A program made the position numbers and the translations under genes. DNA of 8,373 nt from CAITNQ01 sp041661365 (GTDB lineage Bacteria > Latescibacterota > UBA2968 > UBA8231): contig JBAZUN010000259.1 in assembly GCA_041661365.1 (NCBI GenBank), positions 1-8,373 on the forward strand, written 5' to 3'. The notes beneath the pieces are model-generated. The model saw only the letters and a program-made list of their open reading frames with translations, made no database searches and was not told where the DNA came from. Positions 1-6,759 of the stretch are shown in pieces. Positions within the stretch are counted from its first letter, which is position 1. Each line of letters opens with the position of its first letter.

Positions 1-40
1 CGCCATTCCTCGGCCTCGCCAAACAAAGCGGCTTTTTCAA

Positions 41-55
41 CGGGCTGCTAGCCCG
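41..55 (-). terminator. Hairpin just after the last gene of the cluster (weak terminator or 3'-end element)
   Basis: A perfect 6-bp stem (CGGGCT / AGCCCG) with a 3-base loop begins 3 bases after the stop codon of the zinc-ribbon gene. On the minus strand it is followed by TTGAAAAAGCC rather than a U-run, so it is not a classical intrinsic terminator. It may mark the transcript end, protect the 3' end, or belong to a dispersed repeat. No gene is visible in bases 1-57. Confidence 0.35.
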
Positions 56-57
56 GT

Positions 58-561
58 TCACATCTCGTATAGGGTATCGTCGCGCCGCGGCGGTCGGGTC
101 TTCCGCCGGCGGCCCGCTTTGGCCGCGCCGGGCAGGGCGAACGGGTCCTCGTCCCCCTCCAGCAGATCGCCCATCTCGGCCTCCACTGCATCCGGGTCTT
201 CACCGGCCTCCAGCCGCCGCAGGGCCTCTTCCATCCCCTCGTTGTACTCGATCCCGGTCATGTCCGACAGGCGGCGCATCAACCGCGCCGCGGCCCGCGG
301 ATCCTCCTCGTTCAGCCCCTCGGCCTCAGAGGCCAGGGTCTCCATGGCCTGCTCCATGCGGGTATCGTCGACCGGGAAGTCGTCCCCGGCCGCGTCCCCC
401 TCGCCCTTGCCCCCGGAGACCACGGCGAACCCGGAGACCTGGCGCTGCAGGCGGTGACGCGGACTGGTCGGGCAGACCGGCACCCGGGCGGTGTTCACCG
501 ACCGGGAGAGGAAGGAGTAGATGGTGTGGCACTGACGGCAGTAGAACTCGTAGATCGGCAT
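58..561 (-). CDS. FmdB-type zinc-ribbon protein with long acidic tail
   Basis: The protein has 167 residues. It opens with MPIYEF, the signature start of FmdB-family putative regulatory zinc ribbons. C8 and C11 form the first knuckle (CRQC) and C30 begins the second. The expected CPxC reads C-P-T-S, so the fourth ligand is Ser33, with H36 nearby as a possible substitute. After residue 50 comes an acidic, helix-prone region of about 110 residues (repeated E/D, EALRRLEAGEDPDAVEAEMG), then a basic RRRKTRPPRR stretch and a terminal DDTLYEM. I recall related zinc-ribbon proteins with this tail, but their function is unknown to me. The start has an AGGAGGG Shine-Dalgarno at 572-578, 10 bases upstream. 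It lies 32 bases after the glycyl radical enzyme and is probably cotranscribed, so it could be an accessory factor or regulator for that enzyme; this is inference. The family is well supported, the role is not. Confidence 0.85.
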   Translation of the reverse strand: MPIYEFYCRQCHTIYSFLSRSVNTARVPVCPTSPRHRLQRQVSGFAVVSGGKGEGDAAGDDFPVDDTRMEQAMETLASEAEGLNEEDPRAAARLMRRLSDMTGIEYNEGMEEALRRLEAGEDPDAVEAEMGDLLEGDEDPFALPGAAKAGRRRKTRPPRRDDTLYEM

Positions 562-593
562 GGGTGTCGTTCCCTCCTGGCGGTGGTCCGGGA

Positions 594-2894
594 TCAGTCC
601 GCTGCCAGGCGCTGCGCGGTCCGGTTGATGAGCTCCTCTTTTTCCTGGTCGGACAGGTCGACGAAGCGGGCGCTGTACCCCGCCACCTTGACCATCAGGT
701 TCGGCCAGCGCTCCGGGTGCTCCCGCGCGTCGAGCAGGGTCGCGGTGTCGACCATGGAGATCTGCATCTGCATCACCCCGAGGTCGACGAACCCCTTGAG
801 GAAGCCGGCGAAGATCGACCGGCCCATGCGGCTGTCCAGCAGGGCCGGGTCGAAGCGCAGGTCCAGGGAGCAGCCGTTGGGGAACTGGGTGAAGTCGATC
901 CGGCTCAGGGACTCGAGGACCGCGGTCGGCCCCTGCCGGTCGGTGCCCCACGAGGGGTTGAGGTTCCGCGTCAGGATGGCCCGGGCCGCTCGGCCATCGG
1001 CCGAGGCGCCGACCACCTGGCCCAGACCGTGATTGGCGACAAAGGAGTAGAGGGCCAACTGCCAGGGACCGCCCCGGGGATTGGTGCGGTGGCCGAACTC
1101 CTCGAACAGGGCCTCGGTGACCTTGGCCGCCAGGTCGTCGACCCGGTCGTCCCCGTTCCCCCACTTCGGGGCTGCCAGCAGGCGACGGTGCACCCCCTCG
1201 TGACCGCTGAAGTCGGCTTCCAGGGCCGCGGCGATCTCGGCCAGGGACAGGGTTCCCTCCCGGTCGACGCAGTGCCGGATGGCGGCCAGCGAGTTGACCA
1301 CGTTGGGCAGCCCGGCCACGATGCACCCGGTGGGGTTGTACCGCGCGCCGCCCTGACCGACGTCGGTGGCGCGAGCGATGCAGTCCTCGATGAACAGGGA
1401 CATCAACGGGTACCGGCGGTACGCCGCGTGGGCCGCGTCCGCGCGGTTGACCAGCCCGCTGAGCCGCTCGGCCACTTGGTGGAGCTGCTGCCGGAAGGCG
1501 GCCCACACCGCCTCGAACCCCGCACCTTCGAGGACGGTCTCGCTGCCGAGTCGTTGTCCGGTGAGAAGGACGCGGCCCTGGTTCAAGGCCAGCTCGAGGA
1601 CCAAAGGCAGGTTCAGGTACGCCGCGTTGGGATGGAAGGCCTCGCGGCCGGGGATGGTGTTCTCGTAGCAGCACGAGCAGATGTAGTCGCGGGCGTCGCC
1701 CAGGGAGCGGCCGTGCCGCAGGAAGGCCGGGATCAGCACCTCGTCGTTGACCACCGGGAAACCCAGCCCGCCGACGATATAGTCGGCGGCGGCCTGCCAG
1801 TACCGCTCGGGGGCGTCCCGGTGGAGCCTGAGCGAGATGTACGGCGCCGGCAGGGCGATCCGCAGGGACGCCTCCATGATCAGCTCGGTCAGGGCGTTGG
1901 CCGCGTCCAGGCCGGTGGGGGTGACCCCGCCCAGGCTGGCCTGGCTTCCCGGGGTATAGGTCTGGTGCCCGGTGTAGTAGTCGACGTGGCGAAAGCAGAG
2001 GAGGAACAGCTCCATCAGCTCCAGGGCCTGCTCGCGGGTCAACCGGCCGCTGGCCAGGTCGCGCTCGTAGTAGGGGAAGAGGTACTGGTCCATCCGACCC
2101 AGGCCCAGCCCCCCGCCCGGGCAGCAGCCGCCCATCTCGGTGGTGACCAGGATGTAGACCAGCCAGTAGGACTGTAACGCCTCGTGCAAGGAGCGCGCCG
2201 GCTGGGCCGGCACCCGGCCCAGGATCTCGGCCAGCTCGCGCAGCTCGGCGCGCCGGTCGGGCTCGGTCGCCTCCCCGGCCAGGCGGAAGGCCGCTTCCTG
2301 GTACCGCCGGGCGTAGGCCAGCACGTTGTCGCAGGAGAGCAGCGCCGCCTCGCACCAGCACCGCTGGGCCGCGGCCTCGGCCGGGAGACGACGCCGGCTC
2401 TCCTCCACCCGCCACCGCAGCCCCTCGATCCCCTGGCCCAGGACGAACTCCAGACCAGGGGTGATGTGCCCCTCGAAGCAGGCCGCATAGAAGAGCCCGG
2501 CCTGGCGCTGGGCCTCGGCCTCGGGGTCGTCGCCGTACGGCCCGGAGCGGGCATACCGGTCGGCCTGCAAAGCCGGCAGGAGCAGGTTGAAGAAGAAGGG
2601 ATTCTCGCCGCCGAGGAGGAGATTGCCCGGCTCGAGCTCGACCGGTGCCCCCTCGACCACCGCGCTCATCGCGCGGGCGCGGGCCAGGGCCGGGTCCTCC
2701 TCCTCGTAGCGAAGGAAGACCTCCTTGGCCTGCTGCGCCAACCGGGTATACGGCTCGGGCTCGGTCCGCTTCTCGTACCCCATCTCGAACCGCCGCTGCC
2801 GGACCTGGGCCGAGCGGGCCGTCGAGCAGCGGGGGCCCGAGCCAGGGGCTTGGAAATAGGTCTCGTTCGTGCGGGCCGCGGAGGCTCCCGTCAT
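594..2894 (-). CDS. Glycyl radical enzyme (PFL/dehydratase superfamily), subtype unknown
   Basis: A 766-residue, apparently intact glycyl radical enzyme, at the short end for the superfamily. The PFL-like domain runs from about residue 40 to 620. Visible landmarks are FEGHITPG (H143), an EALQSYW helix, GLGRMDQYLFPYYERD, GGVTPTGLDAAN, then the active-site loop C406-S-C408-C409-Y-E411. The C-x-E pair is typical of dehydratase, decarboxylase and C-N lyase members and is absent from pyruvate formate-lyase. The C-terminal glycyl domain has KVAGYSARF with predicted radical G739, followed by EELINRT. Two features are odd: the residue before the catalytic C409 is Cys instead of the usual Gly, and the loop has K736 where Arg is usual. 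The start at 2894 is preferred because AGGAAGG (2900-2906) lies 5 bases upstream; an ATG at 2783 has no good ribosome site and would trim the N-terminus. Activation needs a radical-SAM partner that is not in this window. Substrate is unknown. Confidence 0.95.
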   Translation of the reverse strand: MTGASAARTNETYFQAPGSGPRCSTARSAQVRQRRFEMGYEKRTEPEPYTRLAQQAKEVFLRYEEEDPALARARAMSAVVEGAPVELEPGNLLLGGENPFFFNLLLPALQADRYARSGPYGDDPEAEAQRQAGLFYAACFEGHITPGLEFVLGQGIEGLRWRVEESRRRLPAEAAAQRCWCEAALLSCDNVLAYARRYQEAAFRLAGEATEPDRRAELRELAEILGRVPAQPARSLHEALQSYWLVYILVTTEMGGCCPGGGLGLGRMDQYLFPYYERDLASGRLTREQALELMELFLLCFRHVDYYTGHQTYTPGSQASLGGVTPTGLDAANALTELIMEASLRIALPAPYISLRLHRDAPERYWQAAADYIVGGLGFPVVNDEVLIPAFLRHGRSLGDARDYICSCCYENTIPGREAFHPNAAYLNLPLVLELALNQGRVLLTGQRLGSETVLEGAGFEAVWAAFRQQLHQVAERLSGLVNRADAAHAAYRRYPLMSLFIEDCIARATDVGQGGARYNPTGCIVAGLPNVVNSLAAIRHCVDREGTLSLAEIAAALEADFSGHEGVHRRLLAAPKWGNGDDRVDDLAAKVTEALFEEFGHRTNPRGGPWQLALYSFVANHGLGQVVGASADGRAARAILTRNLNPSWGTDRQGPTAVLESLSRIDFTQFPNGCSLDLRFDPALLDSRMGRSIFAGFLKGFVDLGVMQMQISMVDTATLLDAREHPERWPNLMVKVAGYSARFVDLSDQEKEELINRTAQRLAAD

Positions 2895-2899
2895 CTCTT

Positions 2900-2906
2900 C
2901 CTTCCT
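2900..2906 (-). promoter_or_regulatory. Ribosome binding site of the glycyl radical enzyme gene
   Basis: AGGAAGG lies 5 bases ahead of the ATG at 2894. It decides the start: the frame stays open to an ATG at 2930, but that codon falls within the intergenic hairpin and has no purine-rich site in front of it. Confidence 0.65.
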
Positions 2907-2915
2907 CGTCCAAAG

Positions 2916-2942
2916 GCCGCGTCGGATCACCCCGGACGCGGC
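2916..2942 (-). promoter_or_regulatory. Intergenic RNA hairpin between amidohydrolase and glycyl radical enzyme genes
   Basis: A perfect 8-bp inverted repeat (GCCGCGTC / GACGCGGC) with an 11-base spacer fills about half of the 49-base gap. It starts 1 base after the amidohydrolase stop codon and ends about 10 bases before the glycyl radical enzyme's ribosome site. On the minus strand it is followed by CTTTGG, not a U-run, so a strong intrinsic terminator is unlikely. A processing or stability hairpin giving the downstream enzyme a separate message level, or a weak attenuator, fits better. The stem is directly visible; the role is inference. Confidence 0.5.
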
Positions 2943-2943
2943 A

Positions 2944-4170
2944 CTACCTCTCGTCCTCGGGCAGGATCAACTGGTCCACCGAGCGCAGACCGTAGGTCGG
3001 CGAGAGCTGGCGATAATCGGTGCCGGTGCGGCTGTTCCAGTCCCACTTCACCTGGCCGTCCTTCAGGGTCAGCTCGCAGATCAGGCGCTCGTTCCCCTCG
3101 AATCGGCCCCCGGCCACGTCGCGGTAGGCAAAGCGCCCCTGAAGCAGGTTGAGCACGGCCACGTCGGCGATGGCACCCACGCTCAGGTGGCCCAGCTCGG
3201 GGTGACCGATCTCGCGGGCCGGGTTGACCGTGGACTCGCGGATGACCTCGGCCAGCGGCAGCCCCAGGGCCAGGAACTTGGACATCACCGTGGTCATGTC
3301 CATCATCGGCGCGTTCATGCTCAGGACGTGCAGGTCGGTGGAGATCGAGTCCGGCCAGAACCCCTGCTCGATGCTGGGCGCCGCGTTGCGGAAGACGAAG
3401 GAGCCGGCGCCGTGGCCGACGTCCCAGATCACCCCCCGCTCGCGGGCCCGGGACAGGTAGCGCAGCAGCTTGCCGTCGGCCCCGATCCAGGGGACCGAGG
3501 CCAGGTACATATGGGTGACGAGGTCGCCCGGCCGCAGCCGCTCGGTGACCAGCTTGTAGAAGGGACGCTCCCTGCAGAAGAAGCCGAAGTCGACCATCAG
3601 CGGCAGCCCGACCCGTTCGCCGGCCTCCAGGGCACGGTCGACCGAGGTCCAGTCCGGGGCGTAGTAGTGGGCGGTCTTCATCCCGACGAGGACGTCCCGG
3701 TGGGCCTCGACCATCCGCGCGGCCTGGGTCACGTCCATGTCGCAGATGTTCTGCTCCAGATCGGTGCTGACCATCCCCATGCCGGCGATGTTGAGGTACG
3801 CGTACAGGCGGGTCTGACAGCGGTCGATGACGCGGAAGCGGAAATCCTCGAAGTTGCGCCAGCCGGCGCTGCCGGTGTCGACCATGGTGGTCACCCCGGT
3901 GCGGAAGCTGAAGCCGTCGGGGAGCACGGCGTTATCACCGGCCCAGGCATCGCGGTGACCCGGGGTGGCATAGGCGTGCACGTGGATGTCGACCAGGCCC
4001 GGCACCACGAACAGTCCGGCCACGTCGAGCACCTGGCGGGCCTGGGCCGCGGGCAGATCCCGGTCCACGGCCGCGACCTTGCCGTTGGCCAGGCCCAGGT
4101 CCATCGGGCCGTCGAGATTGTTCCGCGGGTCGATCAGGTGCCCGCCCTTGAGCAGCAGGTCAAAGGTCAT
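2944..4170 (-). CDS. Amidohydrolase/deacetylase-family metallohydrolase
   Basis: A full-length 408-residue amidohydrolase-superfamily protein with an N-terminal beta-sandwich strand (LLLKGGHLIDPRN) and a TIM-barrel core. Visible metal-site elements are H63 and H65 (DIHVHAY), K165 (VGMKTA, likely the carboxylated bridging Lys), H220 (VTHMY), the conserved GHGAGSF around H253, and D279 (STDLH). This set matches the EF_0837/AHA_3915-like amidohydrolase/deacetylase group, related to dihydroorotases and D-aminoacylases, which hydrolyse N-acyl, ester or cyclic amide bonds. The usual His after the fifth strand (PLMVH) is Asp here (D194), a change that could alter metal binding. The ATG has AGGGAGG at 4178-4184, 7 bases upstream. 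It follows the oxidoreductase gene by 63 bases and precedes the glycyl radical enzyme by 49, so it may prepare that enzyme's substrate by removing an acyl group or opening a ring. No signal peptide is seen, so it is cytoplasmic. Exact substrate is unknown. Confidence 0.92.
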   Translation of the reverse strand: MTFDLLLKGGHLIDPRNNLDGPMDLGLANGKVAAVDRDLPAAQARQVLDVAGLFVVPGLVDIHVHAYATPGHRDAWAGDNAVLPDGFSFRTGVTTMVDTGSAGWRNFEDFRFRVIDRCQTRLYAYLNIAGMGMVSTDLEQNICDMDVTQAARMVEAHRDVLVGMKTAHYYAPDWTSVDRALEAGERVGLPLMVDFGFFCRERPFYKLVTERLRPGDLVTHMYLASVPWIGADGKLLRYLSRARERGVIWDVGHGAGSFVFRNAAPSIEQGFWPDSISTDLHVLSMNAPMMDMTTVMSKFLALGLPLAEVIRESTVNPAREIGHPELGHLSVGAIADVAVLNLLQGRFAYRDVAGGRFEGNERLICELTLKDGQVKWDWNSRTGTDYRQLSPTYGLRSVDQLILPEDER

Positions 4171-4233
4171 CGGAGCGCCTCCCTTGGGGGGTGGACGTGG
4201 AGTGATCCTCGGGGCCGTCGACGGGCTGCGGGC

Positions 4234-5277
4234 TCAGCGCAGCACCGGCACCTCCAGCTCGCGGTCCTCGTGGGCCGAGCGGACCGCCCGCAGGGTCGCC
4301 AGGGTCGAGTTGGCGCCATCCAGCAGCGAGGTCCGCGGCGGCCGGTCCGCGAGGATCGCCTCGAGCCAGTCCTCGATCTCGGCCTCGTACGGATGGCCCT
4401 GGACCCGGTCCGCGGCCACCGGCGCAAACTCGGGGTGCATCTCCTCGGGACTACGGGACAGGGCCACCTGGTCGCGCTCGACCGTGCCGCGGGTGCCGTA
4501 GAGCCGCAGGTTGTAGTACGGCGCCATGGCGCACCGCGGGCCGTAGAGCGCCGCCACCTTGGCGACGGCGCCGTCGGCAAAGCTGAAAAGCGCGACCATG
4601 CAGTCGTCGTGCCGCATCTCGGGGAAGGCCACGTGATTGGCGTAGGCCCTCACCCTTACCACCTCCTGCCCCGAGATCCAGCGGAGCAGGTCGAGCGGGT
4701 GGCTCCCCCCGCCGACCATCGGCAGCTCCTCCTCCAGGTACCAGTTGCGGCCGGTCACCGGGTCGGTCTGCTGCCGCTGATACAGGAGGTTGTGGACGTA
4801 GTCCGCCTCCATGGCGTAAAGGTCGCCCAGCTCGCCGGCCAGAGCTAAAGCTCGAATAGCCGCGAAGACCGGGTTGAAGCGCAGGATGTACCCGACCTGG
4901 ATCTTCAGGCCCGGGTCGGCCCGTCGCGCGGCCTCGACCATGGCGAGGATATCCTCCTCGCGGTTGGCCAGCGGCTTCTCGACCAGGACGTGCTTCCCCG
5001 CGGCCACGGCCCGGCAGAACGGCTCCAGGTGCTGGTCGTCCCCGGTGTGGATGCTGATCGCCTCGACCTCCGGATCGGCGAAGATCTCGTCGTCTCGATA
5101 AAGCCGCCGGATGCCCAGGGTCTCGCCGGCCTGGCGTAGCCGATCCTCGCGCCGGTCGCTCAGGGCCACCAGCTCGGACCGGCCCAGCCGCTGGTGGGCC
5201 TGGGCGTGGGCCAGGCCGTTGTGGCCGAGCCCCACGATCCCCACCCGGACCCGGCGTCCGCCGCCCGCCGCGCTCAT
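4234..5277 (-). CDS. Gfo/Idh/MocA-family NAD(P)-dependent oxidoreductase
   Basis: A 347-residue, full-length member of the family that oxidises or reduces sugar and cyclitol hydroxyl groups with NAD(P). Residues 10-25 carry the Rossmann GLGHNG dinucleotide motif. E100-K101-P102 is the family EKP motif, whose Lys acts in catalysis, and GGGSHPLDLLRW supplies H193 and D196, the typical active-site pair of the C-terminal alpha/beta domain. The start overlaps the aminotransferase stop codon as ATGA (5274-5277), and GGAGG at 5285-5289 inside the upstream gene is 7 bases away, so translation is probably coupled. Pairing with a DegT aminotransferase and an IolE-like TIM barrel recalls inositol or aminocyclitol metabolism, where a family member forms the ketone that is then aminated or dehydrated. 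That is contextual inference; the substrate cannot be read from the sequence. Confidence 0.95.
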   Translation of the reverse strand: MSAAGGGRRVRVGIVGLGHNGLAHAQAHQRLGRSELVALSDRREDRLRQAGETLGIRRLYRDDEIFADPEVEAISIHTGDDQHLEPFCRAVAAGKHVLVEKPLANREEDILAMVEAARRADPGLKIQVGYILRFNPVFAAIRALALAGELGDLYAMEADYVHNLLYQRQQTDPVTGRNWYLEEELPMVGGGSHPLDLLRWISGQEVVRVRAYANHVAFPEMRHDDCMVALFSFADGAVAKVAALYGPRCAMAPYYNLRLYGTRGTVERDQVALSRSPEEMHPEFAPVAADRVQGHPYEAEIEDWLEAILADRPPRTSLLDGANSTLATLRAVRSAHEDRELEVPVLR

Positions 5278-6560
5278 CCTTTGGCCTCCAGGGGGACCTG
5301 GTCAAGCTGTCCGAAGACCTTGCGCACGGCCGCGGCGATGGCTTCGAGCTGCTCCGGCCCGTTGGGCGGCCGGTGGCTGTTGATGTTCCACAGGCAGGTG
5401 TCGACGCAGTCCTGGGCCACCGGGTACTGGGCCAGGTCGTAGCTGATCTCCGGCCGGGCATAGGTCCACGGCGCGCCCCGGCCAAAGGCGTCCTTGGCCT
5501 GGAAGACCGCGTGGGCCGGCAGGAGCCAGTTGGCCAGGGAGACCGGCAGCCCCTCGCTGGCCAGGGCGCGGACGATCCCCTCGGTGACCTGCCGCAGCGA
5601 GACCCCGCGCCGGCGGGCATAGGCCGGCTCGACCCGCAGCACGTAGGCGTACCCGTTGGTCGGCCGCTCGGTCGAGGTGAAGGAGCGCACCAGGTTGGGG
5701 GTGCCCTCCAGCAGCCGGTGCAACCGGTGCCAGTTGTCCACGGCCTGGGCATTGGTCCGGTCGAGCTTGCGGAGCTGGCTCAGGGCAAAGGCCGCGGCCA
5801 GGTCCGAGGTGCGGTACATCCAGCCCAAGCCGTAGTCGTGGTAGTCGCGGCCGGCGTTGGGGGGCCGCATGTCGCTGAAGCTGGTCACGGCCCGGCCCCG
5901 GTTGAAGCGCGTCTCGTCGTCGCTGACGAACAGCCCGCCCTCGCCGCCGCACAGGTTCTTGTTCTGGTTCAGGCTGAAGGCGGCAACGTCGCCGAAGGTG
6001 CCGACCTTCTTCCCTTTATACATGGCGCCGTGGGCCTGACAGGCGTCCTCGATCACCGGCAGCCCGTGCCGGCGGCCGATCGCCAGGATCGGGTCCAGGT
6101 CGCAGGCCACGCCCCAGTAGTGGACCACCAGGATCGCCCGGGTGCGCTCGCTGATCGCCGCCTCGATCCGCTCGGGCGCCAGGTGCATCGACTGCCAGTC
6201 CACGTCGACGAAGACCGGCACCCCGCTGTGGTGGATGATGCACGAGGCGCTGCTGGTCCAGGACAGGGCCGTGGTGATCACCTCGTCGCCCGGTCCCACC
6301 CCGCAGGCGGCCACGCACAGGTGCAGGGCCGCGGTGCCGCTGTTGGTGGCCATGCAGAAGCGGTTGCCGTTCCAGGCGGCGAACTCGGACTGCAGCATCT
6401 GGGCGTGCGGGCCAAAGGCATGGCTGTCCTGCCGCAACGAGGCCAGCACCAGCTCCTCGTCCTCGCGGGTGATCTCCGGCCAGACGCGGAACTGCACACC
6501 CTCGGGCACGGCCCGTGGCCCTCCCAGGATGGCCAGGCGGGATTCGGTGGTACTGGTCAC
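5274..6560 (-). CDS. DegT/DnrJ/EryC1-family PLP-dependent aminotransferase
   Basis: A 428-residue sugar/cyclitol aminotransferase-type protein with the fold-I DegT layout. It has an N-terminal LAILGGPRAVPEG segment, TNSGTAALHL (PLP phosphate region), E171-D172-A-C-Q-A-H-G-A, where D172 contacts the PLP ring, and the internal-aldimine Lys at K201 in NQNKNLCGGEGG. These proteins move an amino group, usually from Glu or Gln, to a keto-sugar or inosose, or the reverse. The LAILGG opening is like glutamine:scyllo-inosose aminotransferases, but this is only suggestive. The frame is open to 6659; I chose the GTG at 6560 because AGGGGAGG lies 6 bases upstream and family similarity begins just after it. 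The gene is coupled by a 4-base overlap to the oxidoreductase, implying consecutive steps on one substrate. All catalytic residues look intact. Some DegT homologues are dehydratases, but those replace the Lys, which is present here. Confidence 0.94.
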   Translation of the reverse strand: MTSTTESRLAILGGPRAVPEGVQFRVWPEITREDEELVLASLRQDSHAFGPHAQMLQSEFAAWNGNRFCMATNSGTAALHLCVAACGVGPGDEVITTALSWTSSASCIIHHSGVPVFVDVDWQSMHLAPERIEAAISERTRAILVVHYWGVACDLDPILAIGRRHGLPVIEDACQAHGAMYKGKKVGTFGDVAAFSLNQNKNLCGGEGGLFVSDDETRFNRGRAVTSFSDMRPPNAGRDYHDYGLGWMYRTSDLAAAFALSQLRKLDRTNAQAVDNWHRLHRLLEGTPNLVRSFTSTERPTNGYAYVLRVEPAYARRRGVSLRQVTEGIVRALASEGLPVSLANWLLPAHAVFQAKDAFGRGAPWTYARPEISYDLAQYPVAQDCVDTCLWNINSHRPPNGPEQLEAIAAAVRKVFGQLDQVPLEAKG

Positions 6561-6759
6561 GATCTTCCTCCCCTGATAGATACCACGGATGGCGCGGGCA
6601 GCGCTGCGGACACGGGTCCGAATATAGGGGACGACCGGAGCCTCGGACATGCGGAGCACGCCAAGGTCGAACCGCCGCTGGCTACCGGCCGCCGCCGCCC
6701 AGAGCGATGACCAGCTCGCACCGAATCACCCGCCGCCGGGGACAGACCCTTGAGTCGCT
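6561..6759 (-). other. Longest intergenic gap of the cluster; possible internal promoter
   Basis: These 199 bases between the TPR-like gene and the aminotransferase GTG contain a TATATT hexamer on the minus strand (6621-6626) that resembles a -10 box. No convincing -35 hexamer lies 16-18 bases upstream. The hexamer sits beside one arm of a 6-bp inverted repeat, GTCCGA / TCGGAC at 6616-6621 and 6643-6648. A second 7-bp inverted repeat (AGAGCGA 6701-6707, TCGCTCT 6755-6761) spans the TPR-gene stop codon. I see no gene or intrinsic terminator. A secondary promoter or 5' leader is possible, but all signals are weak. Confidence 0.25.
6567..6574 (-). promoter_or_regulatory. Ribosome binding site of the aminotransferase gene, fixing a GTG start
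   Basis: AGGGGAGG is a strong Shine-Dalgarno sequence 6 bases ahead of the GTG at 6560. In-frame starts further upstream (GTG at 6659 and an ATG three codons after it) lack such a site, so the first 33 codons of the open frame are probably untranslated leader. Confidence 0.7.

Noticed and set aside
564..2177. A 537-codon plus-strand open frame opposite the glycyl radical enzyme
   Set aside because: No motif or plausible ribosome site; the opposite strand carries a full, well-conserved enzyme.
58..2913. A 951-codon open frame on the minus strand running through both the zinc-ribbon and glycyl radical enzyme region
   Set aside because: Only its last 167 codons (58-561) are a real gene. The rest is low-complexity Arg/Gly/Pro-rich translation in a shadow frame of the glycyl radical enzyme, caused by high GC.
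2869..4848. A 659-codon plus-strand open frame
   Set aside because: It lies antisense to three genes with clear catalytic motifs, has no recognisable domain and a skewed Gly/Val/His/Gln composition typical of a GC-rich shadow frame.
6561..6659. N-terminal extension of the aminotransferase by 33 codons
   Set aside because: No ribosome site precedes the upstream starts, while the GTG at 6560 has an ideal one and family similarity begins right after it.
5373..6710. A 445-codon plus-strand open frame opposite the aminotransferase
   Set aside because: Shadow frame with repetitive Gly/Val/Gln/His content and no domain; the opposite strand encodes an intact PLP enzyme.
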